From Corynebacterium kroppenstedtii (GTDB taxonomy: Bacteria > Actinomycetota > Actinomycetes > Mycobacteriales > Mycobacteriaceae): a stretch of DNA of 64,000 nt. Location: assembly GCF_003243515.1 (NCBI RefSeq), contig NZ_QFRA01000006.1, positions 71,426 through 135,425 on the forward strand, given 5' to 3'. The translations under genes and the position numbers were made by a program. Shown here in pieces: positions 1-7,651 of the stretch (position 1 is the first letter of the stretch; every line of letters starts with the position of its first letter). Under the pieces are notes generated by a model. It had not been told where the DNA came from. It worked only from the letters and a program-made list of their open reading frames with translations, and ran no database searches.

Positions 1-678
1 ATGGCGACCAAACTTAGATGAATCGGCAACTACCATTTTCTTGAGTGAACGAGATAGCATCCTTTTATTTGAGTGACCCTCATTTTCATCTGCCGTCCCA
101 GGGCCATACTCATCGAAACCATTAATCCCGACGAAAGACATGTCTAACGAGATCTTGTCCAACAGGTCAGATGCTAAAGGACCAGAAATTTCCAAAGACT
201 TATTATTTAAAACCCCTCCTATTACGATAACCCTCACGCTTGGCGATTTCGATAGAAGGAGTGCTATATCAATAGCATTTGTAACCACAGTTATGTGGAA
301 ACCCGACGCCTTTCCCTCCGCGGACGACCCCTTTGAGTCTCGCAAAACAATCTCTTGAGCAATACAGGCCATTGTTGTGCCTCCGCTCATACCTATAGCT
401 GCGCCCGAAGGGATAATCTCCGCACAGTAACGGGCTAACGCCCGTTTTTCCTCATAGTTACGCGAGCGCTTCCACTGCAAGGGCATGTCGATCGCAACAG
501 AATTACTTTGTGCACCGCCACGAGTACGTTTGACTAAGCCCTCTTCGCCGAGGAAATCCAAATCTCTTCTTACAGTGACCGCGGAGACATCCAGCATATC
601 TGCGATCTCGTCTACACTGACGGATCCTCTCTCACCGATCGTGGTCAAGATCAGATGCTGGCGATCACTTTTTAGCAC
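1..678 (-). CDS. DeoR-family transcriptional regulator (3' end outside window)
   Basis: This gene reads right to left and runs off the left edge; 226 codons are visible. The GTG start at 678-676 is chosen because AAGGAG lies at 690-685, six bases upstream. Residues 5-55 form the DeoR winged helix-turn-helix, with GSVSVDEIADMLDVSAVTVR followed by RDLDFLGEEGLVKRTRGGA. The rest is the DeoR C-terminal sensor fold, which binds a phosphorylated sugar in this family; GGTT, VVTNA and GGVLN are visible. DeoR proteins of this type repress sugar-phosphate catabolic operons. It lies at the end of a same-strand aldolase/SIS/porter/kinase cluster, so it is the likely regulator of that cluster through the TTGATCAA-type sites upstream of the kinase gene. 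The link to those sites is inference. Confidence 0.9.
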   Translation of the reverse strand, partial: MLKSDRQHLILTTIGERGSVSVDEIADMLDVSAVTVRRDLDFLGEEGLVKRTRGGAQSNSVAIDMPLQWKRSRNYEEKRALARYCAEIIPSGAAIGMSGGTTMACIAQEIVLRDSKGSSAEGKASGFHITVVTNAIDIALLLSKSPSVRVIVIGGVLNNKSLEISGPLASDLLDKISLDMSFVGINGFDEYGPGTADENEGHSNKRMLSRSLKKMVVADSSKFGRH

Positions 679-798
679 AGAAGACTCCTTAGTTCGTCAG
701 ACAAAACTAGCCTCCTTGGGCTGCACATGAGAACTAGCAACCGCAGATTACTGAAAGCCGGAAAACTCATTGCCGCACAACCCAAGGACACCGTAATT

Positions 799-1631
799 TT
801 ATAAGGCTATTACCTTTAAGAACCGTTCTGCTTCTTCTGACATCGCGTCTCGTCCAGCCGCGATGTATTTTCGAGAATCGGTCACATCAGGGTAGCGATC
901 AAGATAGGCTCGCACAGCCCGGGTGAAAAATCCGTTAAGGTGGGTTGACACATTTATTTTCGTCATTCCCGCCTTAATGGCGCTGCGTATTTCCTCATCG
1001 GGCACTCCCGATGAACCATGGAGAACTAGAGGTACAGGTATAGCGGAATCAAGGTGCCGGATTAGATCCAAATCGAGCTTTGCGGTCCGCTCCCGCATTG
1101 CATGTTCACTCCCCACAGCGACGGCTAGGATGTCAACATCAGTGTCGCTCGCGAATAAGCGCCCCTCTTGTGGATCGGTCCTTACTCCCGGCGTATGAGC
1201 ACCCCTCTTTCCACCTATCTCCCCCAGCTCAGCTTCGACATCGACCTGTTTAGTATGCGCATAATCTGCAATACGTCGGGTTGCCTCGACGTTTTCTTTA
1301 TATGGTTTCGTTGAGCCGTCGTACATTACCGAGCTGAAGCCAGCATCGATGGCCTCACGAGCCAAGGATTCCGATTCACAGTGATCAAGATGACAGCTAC
1401 TGGCGTATCCGCGCAATTCGCTATATCAAGCATAGCGTGACCGATCGGGTCGAAGCTCCCGTGGTATCGCACACAATTATGACTAAGCTGCAAAATCAAC
1501 GGAAGCTGAGCTCTTTCTGAAGCAGCTACTAGCGCCTCGGCAGTTTCAATATGTATAACGTTAAAAGCTGCAACACCTACATTATTTCTCTTAGCTTCAC
1601 CGACGAGTTGCATTGTCCGAACCTGCGACAT
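799..1631 (-). pseudogene. Class II fructose/tagatose-bisphosphate aldolase, frameshifted
   Basis: This is a Zn-dependent class II aldolase of the GatY/KbaY/Fba type, which would cleave a ketose bisphosphate to dihydroxyacetone phosphate and an aldehyde. The N-terminal part (ATG at 1631, GAAGG upstream) reads to about residue 80 with NVGVAAFNVIHIETAEALV and ends in TPVAV. The rest is in another frame and resumes with HLDHCESESLAREAIDAGF, SSVMYDGS, GEIGG, LVLHGSSGVPDEEI and KINVSTHL, which are the metal and phosphate-binding motifs. Comparing the frames shows one base missing between 1392 and 1393 (TPVAV joined to HLDHCE). The tail end is normal. It is either a pseudogene or a sequencing error. 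The fructose- versus tagatose-specific role cannot be told from the sequence. Confidence 0.85.
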
Positions 1632-1663
1632 TTTTACCTTCAATCCTTCTACGCCATCATTGG

Positions 1664-1674
1664 TTGATCAAAAA
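1664..1674 (-). promoter_or_regulatory. TTGATCAA half-site upstream of the aldolase gene
   Basis: The plus strand reads TTGATCAAAAA, whose reverse complement matches the left half of the operator copy in the kinase promoter (positions 5262-5283). It lies 33 bases upstream of the aldolase start. This suggests that the same regulator acts at a second, internal promoter. The match is short, so this is weak evidence. Confidence 0.35.
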
Positions 1675-1827
1675 ACTATCCACGTTTAGGAAAATATATA
1701 CGAAATAAACGCATTTGCTTCCCAGTGTAAATGGCTCTCGTTATTAACAACTAGGAAGCAACTGTTAGCACTCCGAACCCGCTCGACTCTATTCATCCAA
1801 TATTACTGACCTGGTGAGATGCCGGGG

Positions 1828-2697
1828 CTAGTCAGCGTTGAGTCGTCGTTCACGGGATGTCGCTAAAGCAACTTGGTGGAGCTTGACAAGATGCACTATC
1901 GGATCAATGGATGCATCCTCCACAAAGGTTGCTCCAGTCCGTTGGACTTGCTCGGTAAGCCCGTCCGGAGCTTGATCGAAGATCCACGTAACACGCCCTT
2001 CTTCAGCTATTGCAATTGGACCATGACGGTACTCCATGGAGTTATAAGATTCAGTCCACACTTGACTGGATTCCCGCATTTTCAATGCTGCTTCAGTGGC
2101 TAAGCCAGTTACCCAATTTCTACCTAGGAACGAATACTGTTCAGCATTCACCAAGATTGAATCAGGTTCTTGCGAAAGAACGTCTCGGGCCTGCTCCACC
2201 GCTTTTCTCAGCACGGTTTCATCCTGAATCGAGGAACGGAGAAACATTAAGGCTGTGGTCGCAAAGCGCGTTTGAACCACCGACTTCTCGTCAGCAAAAT
2301 GCAGATCTACTGTTCTGTCTGCCAACGTGGGCGCGGGTGATTCCATATCGCCAATTAAGGCAACAGTCAAAGTTGATGGTCGGTCTTTCTTCACCTTTTT
2401 TAGAAGATCAAGAATCTCCGTGGTAGTACCAGAGCGACTGATAACTACATAGGCATCGTAGTCGCGGCTGGTTTTCACCTCTGTCCCTGTATAGGCATCG
2501 GTTTCCCCATATCCAGACATTTCACGCAGCGCCGCATACGACTGAGCGATGAAATAGGACGTTCCGCATCCAACGACGGCTACACGCTTACCTCTGCTGG
2601 GTAGAAGCTTACGTTGCTCAACCATATCTAGGGCCTGCGACCAGGTATACGGCTGGCTTTTGAGCTCTTCTTCCATAAACTGACCTGGTTTGCTCAT
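1828..2697 (-). CDS. SIS-domain sugar-phosphate isomerase/deaminase-like protein, C-terminally truncated
   Basis: This 289-residue protein has a double SIS fold like the isomerase half of GlmS and the AgaS/FrlB group, which act on amino-sugar or glycated phosphosugars. Seen: VAVVGCGTSYFIAQSYAALR (about residues 38-57), VISRSGTTTEI (about 109-119), ATTALMFLR, and SYNSMEYRHGP (about 217-227). It sits between the sugar porter and the aldolase in one transcription direction, so it probably works on the imported sugar phosphate. The reading frame stops at a TAG after LNAD. Beyond that codon the same frame continues PRHLTRSVILDE and stops at 1789-1791; the LTRSV tail is typical of the family, so the last 13 or so residues appear to have been lost by a nonsense change. 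Whether the truncated protein works is unknown. Confidence 0.8.
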   Translation of the reverse strand: MSKPGQFMEEELKSQPYTWSQALDMVEQRKLLPSRGKRVAVVGCGTSYFIAQSYAALREMSGYGETDAYTGTEVKTSRDYDAYVVISRSGTTTEILDLLKKVKKDRPSTLTVALIGDMESPAPTLADRTVDLHFADEKSVVQTRFATTALMFLRSSIQDETVLRKAVEQARDVLSQEPDSILVNAEQYSFLGRNWVTGLATEAALKMRESSQVWTESYNSMEYRHGPIAIAEEGRVTWIFDQAPDGLTEQVQRTGATFVEDASIDPIVHLVKLHQVALATSRERRLNAD

Positions 2698-2832
2698 CGC
2701 TTACACTCTCCTTTTCACATGCGATCGGCTTTCAGAACGCACGATGCTTGTTTCGGTTAAATGACTTCTGCTTGGTATAACAGTTACGACCAATGACTAG
2801 ATGCGACCGACTAAAGCCCATCCCAATACTCA

Positions 2833-4250
2833 CTAAGTACTAGGCGCAACTGGTGATGCAGTCTGGGACTCCCAGCGTGCACCGTTTTCCCAATACTTCT
2901 GAATATCTTCGAGTCGACGTTCCTTCGTTTCTGGTGCCCACCGGAAAACCACGGCAAACGCTATGAGGGCGAGGACACCGAAGACCGCGAAAACGCCTGT
3001 TCCGCCGATAGATTCCAACAATGGCGGAAACAGCTGAGCTACAATTGCGTTGGCCACCAAGTCTGCTGTGAGCAGGACCGAAGAACCCGTGGCGCGGTAA
3101 CGCATCGGGAAAAGCTCACCCGCGAAAACCCATACTATAGCTCCGAAGCCCCCGGTGTATCCCATCGTAAACAGCACAATTCCGATAAAGCCCAGTATTT
3201 CAAGACCATTGATTTCTCCACCTCCCAACGAGTAAACGACTATGAGCAGTGCGTTGGCTGCAATCATTACCCCTATACCGCTCAACAGCACTTTACGTCG
3301 CCCGTATGAATCGATAACCATCATTGAAATAATGACAGCGATCAGCGAAAAGACCTGAACAACGGCCGGGAGTAGTAACTGCTGCGCGTTGCCCTCGAAA
3401 CCCATCTGCTCGAAAATCTTTGGTGCATAATAGATGGTCGCATTGATTCCGGTGATTTGAATGAAAAATCCGAGAGCTATAACAAATATAGTGGCGCAGG
3501 CGAGATATCCGCTAAACATATCCTTCAAATACTCAATCGAGTTATTATCCTTCGATTCTTCGAGAGACGTCCGTAAAGCAGTAAGTTCGGACTCGTATTC
3601 TTCCGAGCGAGTTATCTGCGTGAGTACCCGCTTGGCTTGACGTTCCTTACCTGTCATCATCAACCATTGTGGAGTCTCCGGAACCCGTAATAAAGCAAGA
3701 AAAACAATTGCCGCAGGAATAGCCGCTACGCCAAGCATCCACCGCCAACTCTCCATGTATGACAGGCGCCAACCAATTACATATCCAAATACAATTCCGA
3801 TAACAGTAGCTACCTGATACGACGCTAGGAGACCTCCACGGATTGCATTCGGCGAGGACTCCGCAATAAACACGGGTACTACGGTTATAGAAAGTCCGAT
3901 TGTAAATCCCAACAACGTACGCAAAACAATTAACGACGTGGGATCTGGTGCAAAACCGCTCATTACGGCAAAGACCACGTACCCACCAGCAACAAAGAGC
4001 ATTGTTTTTTGCGCCCAATAGCGTTGGCCATTGGACCACCAGACAATGCACCGACGATTTGGCCAATGACAACTGATGTTGCCATTAAAGCCTGAGCGTT
4101 AGTCCCAAGACCAAAATCTTTTTCCAAATACAACAATGCCGCAGCAATGTTGGAAATATCATAACCATAGGTAATACCCAGTGTCGCGGCTGTGATAGCC
4201 ACCGTACGCCCGACTGGCGGTGCGGCTTTAAGCTCATTCACGAACGTCAT
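2833..4250 (-). pseudogene. MFS sugar porter, frameshifted in an A-run
   Basis: This is a sugar porter of the major facilitator superfamily (12 helices, about 471 codons with the frame restored). The first part starts at ATG 4250 (AGG six bases upstream) and reads TLGITYGYDISNIAAALLYL to PMANAIGRKKQ. The second part starts within MLFVAGGYVVFAVMSGFAP and holds RTLLGFTIGLSI, PETPQWLMMTGK, YYAPKIFEQMGF, DSYGRRKVLL and the end signature PETKERRLEDI. On the coding strand the frames join at a run of six A residues (4005-4010); a seventh A would give GRKKTMLFVAG, the usual motif. It is therefore either a homopolymer miscall or a true null allele. It lies 43 bases after the ROK kinase gene and would supply its substrate. 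Confidence 0.88.
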
Positions 4251-4293
4251 CGTGAACCTCACAATCAGTGTAGAAATTAAACATATTAAATTT

Positions 4294-5247
4294 TTAAAGT
4301 TTATGTTCTGCTATAAAAGCCCGAAGAGCGGCACCTCTTACCTGAGCATTGGTACCTAGTTTCGCTGGCATGATTTCTTTGGGACACGGGACAACACCTA
4401 GGTTCCGCACAATGGCTTCGCGCAATTCATCGCAAAAACGATCGCCCCGCTTGATGAGACCACCGCTAAGTACAAGCGGAATGGGACCAAGTGCAGCTAT
4501 CACAGGTGCAAGTCCCTTTGCCAAGGTATTTACAGCAAAATCAGTAACCTTTTTTGCTTCGCGATTCCCGCAGTCAACGAGCTCATACACCTGCTTCGAA
4601 CCCCGATTATCAGGAAGGAGACCGGCGCGTAGTGCTTGCTCGCCAATACCGGAGGCGGAGCATACTCGCTCTAATGGGACAATCTCATCGTCGTAGGCAG
4701 GGACCAGAATTTGTCCAATCTCACCAGCCCATTCACGGATGGTTGCAGACTCCCCGTTCACAACGATCACTGACGAAATACCCGTTTCAATCGCTAAGAA
4801 AAGAAAGTCAGGATATCCACAGCCCCATCGGGATTCCGCCATCGCACCTGAACGAACATCATGCCCGACCACAACGGGGCGCCTGACGTGCTGAGCGATG
4901 AGATCTTTGATGTGAAGATCTCTCCACCCGAGATCGGCAGAGAAGGTGGCGATCCCTCGCTTTTCATCCACGATTCCCGGAATATCTAGCCCGACAGTAT
5001 CGAGCACCTGGTATTCCTTCGGACAACCGTGCATAAGTCGCGCTACCCCCTCTTCCACTGTTCGTGCGAGTGTCTGAGGCTCCTTTGGGGTCGATAAAGA
5101 AGAAACACAATGGGCCGCGCCGCTGTTATCAACAAGCGCAAACTTTATGAGGGTCCCCCCGATGTCAACACCTATCGCGACATAGCCGTGATCATTTATC
5201 TCAACCCTGTCAACGAACTGTCTACCTGCCCTAGCCCCTGTGAACAT
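4294..5247 (-). CDS. ROK-family sugar kinase
   Basis: This 317-residue ROK (repressor/ORF/kinase) protein has no helix-turn-helix, so it is a kinase rather than a repressor. GVDIGGTLIKFAL (about residues 26-38) is the ATP phosphate-binding loop, VGLDIPGIVDEKRGI and VVVGHDVRSGAMAESRWG (about 125-142) carry the sugar contacts and the catalytic Asp, and VLSGGLIKRGD is the late ATP motif. The usual GTGI is ETGI here, and the zinc-binding Cys cluster of many ROK glucokinases is absent. No Shine-Dalgarno sequence precedes ATG 5247; TACGAT lies seven bases upstream, so the transcript is probably leaderless. It is first in the cluster kinase - porter - SIS - aldolase - DeoR. Its sugar cannot be named. 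Confidence 0.85.
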   Translation of the reverse strand: MFTGARAGRQFVDRVEINDHGYVAIGVDIGGTLIKFALVDNSGAAHCVSSLSTPKEPQTLARTVEEGVARLMHGCPKEYQVLDTVGLDIPGIVDEKRGIATFSADLGWRDLHIKDLIAQHVRRPVVVGHDVRSGAMAESRWGCGYPDFLFLAIETGISSVIVVNGESATIREWAGEIGQILVPAYDDEIVPLERVCSASGIGEQALRAGLLPDNRGSKQVYELVDCGNREAKKVTDFAVNTLAKGLAPVIAALGPIPLVLSGGLIKRGDRFCDELREAIVRNLGVVPCPKEIMPAKLGTNAQVRGAALRAFIAEHKL

Positions 5248-5254
5248 ATTTTTG

Positions 5255-5317
5255 ATCGTACTTTTTGATCAAATTTGATTCAATACTTACGAAATTGATC
5301 AAATTTGATCAATTTCG
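5255..5317 (-). promoter_or_regulatory. Leaderless promoter with palindromic operators for the sugar locus
   Basis: On the minus strand TTGAAT (5283-5278), a 17-base spacer and TACGAT (5260-5255) place the start site at the ATG of the kinase gene. The spacer consists of a TTTGATCAAATTTGAT-type operator copy (5262-5283 overall). Just upstream, 5290-5317 is a perfect 28-base palindrome with the core TTGATCAAATTTGATCAA. A third, shorter TTTGATC lies at 5251-5257. The layout is that of a repressor blocking the polymerase site; the DeoR protein at the window's left edge is the likely binder (inference). Confidence 0.75.
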
Positions 5318-5429
5318 ACGATGTAAGTCGATTTATGTACAAAGGGGCAGCTCAAGCGGCCATCAAGGGAGCTATAGCGACACCGCGATGTGATCAAGAC
5401 AACTAAAAATACATATTGATTACCCCTGT

Positions 5430-6058
5430 TCAGGGGCCTACGGCAGAGATAGCGAGCCCTACCGTCGTTAAGGTCACGCCGTTTAGCCCACGGGCATGGT
5501 CTTCCCCTGGTTTATCTTCCACCATCCATCCCAGCTCCTCGAGATACTTGACGAACCCCTTTAAGTAAGCAAATCCCGTGACCAACACAAACCATGAAAA
5601 CCCAGAATCAAAGAATTTCACTGTGCTGGAATCTGGGTCGTCCGTGATGTCTTTTACCCAATCAGTAACGTCGGTAGTCCAATAATCGATATATTCGTGA
5701 GCACCCAAGGGCCGGGCCCGACCTTCATGCCTCCCCGGCGCTAAGCTCACGACGTGAGCACCTCGGATCACCGAGAGTTGAACAGCAAAAACGCCTATGC
5801 CCCCTACCAAAACCGATGTTTATCACCCATCACTGCTAGTCACCTGCAATTTTCGGTCAATAGCCTGGTAAGTGGTCAGGCCAGCAGAAGGAACAACGGC
5901 CGCGGACATGAACGACATGTTATTGGGAATGATCGCGGTGGTCCGAGCGTCTACCACGCCAACAACGTCGCTTCCCAGGACAAATGGGTATGATGTACCA
6001 GGTAGCTTATAACTAGCCCGCTGAAAAATCAGAAGAATCCAGCCCACTCATCCGGATT
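5430..6058 (-). pseudogene. Zinc-type alcohol dehydrogenase / quinone oxidoreductase remnant
   Basis: This is a decayed member of the medium-chain dehydrogenase/reductase family. The N-terminal trace SVNPDEWAG (6058 downward) lies in one frame. A second frame gives SYKLPGTSYPFVLGSDVVGV and AAVVPSAGLTTYQAI, the usual substrate-domain motifs. Two in-frame stops (TGA TAA, about 5811-5816) then interrupt the coenzyme domain just before SVLVGGIGVFAVQLSVIRGA. The end reads GLNGVTLTTVG without a normal terminus. With at least one frameshift, two stops and no convincing start, it cannot make a working enzyme. It is separated by about 180 bases from the sugar locus and may be debris from an older version of this accessory region. 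Confidence 0.8.
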
Positions 6059-6243
6059 GACACTCCGTTCTCTCGCAGTCCTAGATTCGGAGTCGAGAGG
6101 TTACCAGTGGTCATCATCTCACCTTCCGGGCTCCAGAAATAATAGAGTCTTCACTCTTTTCACCCATCTGGTCGAAATCCTTGCCTTTGCTCACCCCGCG
6201 ACCGAACACCACAATTTAGCGATAACGAAGAAACGCGAATCAG

Positions 6244-7323
6244 TTAAACATTGAACTTGAATTCAACAACATCGCCATCTTGCATGACATAATCCTTACC
6301 TTCTTGACGGACCTTGCCATGCGCCCGGGCCTCCGCCATGGACCCCAACTCATTCAAATCGTCATACGAAACGATCTCTGCCTTAATAAATCCGCGTTCA
6401 AAGTCGGAGTGAATAACGCCGGCAGCTTGAGGCGCAGTATCCCCCTGATGAATAGTCCACGCGCGCGCTTCTTTAGGGCCAGCGGTGAGGTACGTCTGCA
6501 ATCCCAGCGTGGCAAAACCAGCGCGTGCCAGCTTGTTCAGACCGGGCTCGTCCTGCCCCACGGATGCCAGCAGTTCCGCGGCTTCGTCGTCGTCAAGCTC
6601 AAGTAATTCAGCCTCGGTCTCGGCATCGAGGAACACCGCTTGAGCCGGAGCAACCAACTCCGTCAATTCTTTCTTCTTTGCTTCATCGGTCAGGACGGCT
6701 TCATCTGAATTGAAAACATATAGGAACGGCTTTGCCGTCAACAGGTTCAATTCTTTCAACGCCGATAAATCAAGCGAATCTTTCGCGGAGAACAACGTGT
6801 GGCCATCTTCGAGCACCTTTAAGGCCTCGCCGACGGCATCGCGTTCCGCTGCCTTGTCTTTATCCTTCTTCGCTTCTTTCTCTAAACGGGGAAGAGATTT
6901 TTCCACCGTCTGCATGTCGGCCAAGATGAGCTCAGTCTCAATAACGTCAATATCGCTCGACGGATCGACCTTTCCGTCAACATGCACCACGTCATCATCC
7001 GTGAAAGCACGAACAACCTGGCAAATCGCGTCTGCCTCGCGAATATTCGCCAGGAACTGGTTCCCTAGCCCTTCCCCTTCAGAGGCGCCTTTCACAATCC
7101 CCGCAATGTCGACGAACGAGACCGTCGCCGGGATGATCTCCGCAGAATCGAACATCTCCGCCAAGTGTTTCAGGCGCGCGTCCGGTAATTCGACCAGGCC
7201 GACGTTGGGCTCGATCGTCGCGAAGGGGTAATTAGCCGCCAGCACATTGTTGCGGGTCAGGGCGTTGAAGAGGGTGGACTTTCCTACATTGGGTAGACCG
7301 ACAATTCCGAGGGTAAGACTCAT
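6244..7323 (-). CDS. ychF: Ribosome-binding ATPase YchF (Obg-like GTPase family)
   Basis: The protein has 359 residues, close to the family's usual 363. YchF/OLA1 proteins hydrolyse ATP, bind the ribosome and influence translation and stress tolerance. The start is ATG 7323 (MSLTLGIVGLPNVGKSTLFN), because the family begins right before the P-loop; an in-frame extension upstream is unlike the family. Seen: G1 GLPNVGKS (residues 8-15), G2/G3 region FVDIAGIVKGASEGEGLGN (about 69-87), NSDE in place of the NKxD guanine motif (about 204), which is why the family prefers ATP, a helical coiled-coil insertion rich in Lys/Glu (about 130-165), and a C-terminal TGS domain (AWTIHQGDTAPQAAGVIHSD, about 290-310). 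It is divergent from metP. Confidence 0.97.
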   Translation of the reverse strand: MSLTLGIVGLPNVGKSTLFNALTRNNVLAANYPFATIEPNVGLVELPDARLKHLAEMFDSAEIIPATVSFVDIAGIVKGASEGEGLGNQFLANIREADAICQVVRAFTDDDVVHVDGKVDPSSDIDVIETELILADMQTVEKSLPRLEKEAKKDKDKAAERDAVGEALKVLEDGHTLFSAKDSLDLSALKELNLLTAKPFLYVFNSDEAVLTDEAKKKELTELVAPAQAVFLDAETEAELLELDDDEAAELLASVGQDEPGLNKLARAGFATLGLQTYLTAGPKEARAWTIHQGDTAPQAAGVIHSDFERGFIKAEIVSYDDLNELGSMAEARAHGKVRQEGKDYVMQDGDVVEFKFNV

Positions 7324-7475
7324 GCCACACATCCTACGTGCAGTAAAAATCGCCATCGATGTGGGGACCTCGACTCGGCGGGGCAGCCCACCAGCGACAC
7401 GCTGTCGCACGTCACACGCTATTCACGTCGGTAAAATCTCGACGGAACGCCGTCGGGACGTCGGACACAGGGTGA

Positions 7476-7651
7476 TAATATTTTCACGGTCGAGCACGCC
7501 ACCACCCCCGGCGTGATGCCGGCTTGCGTCCCCCACCCGTACGGACCAATCCATTTCTCCCCATCACGGCAACTCCCGTCGAGCCATGCAGATGCGCTTA
7601 CTAGCCGCCTGACTCGGTGGGTCGAAGCCTTAGCGGAAAGGCATCTTTTAT
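7476..7651 (+). promoter_or_regulatory. Possible metP promoter and roughly 160-nt 5' leader
   Basis: TAATAT at 7476-7481 is a good -10 element; no clear -35 is visible. The next 170 bases up to ATG 7652 hold no gene. A small hairpin CCGGC-GTGAT-GCCGG lies at 7508-7522. No known riboswitch consensus was recognised. Confidence 0.35.

Noticed and set aside
3995..4012. Programmed frameshift in the sugar porter
   Set aside because: No stimulator structure or known porter frameshift supports it; indel by error or decay explains it better.
7482..7651. Known riboswitch in the metP leader
   Set aside because: Only one small hairpin is visible; conserved SAM, cobalamin or glycine motifs were not found.
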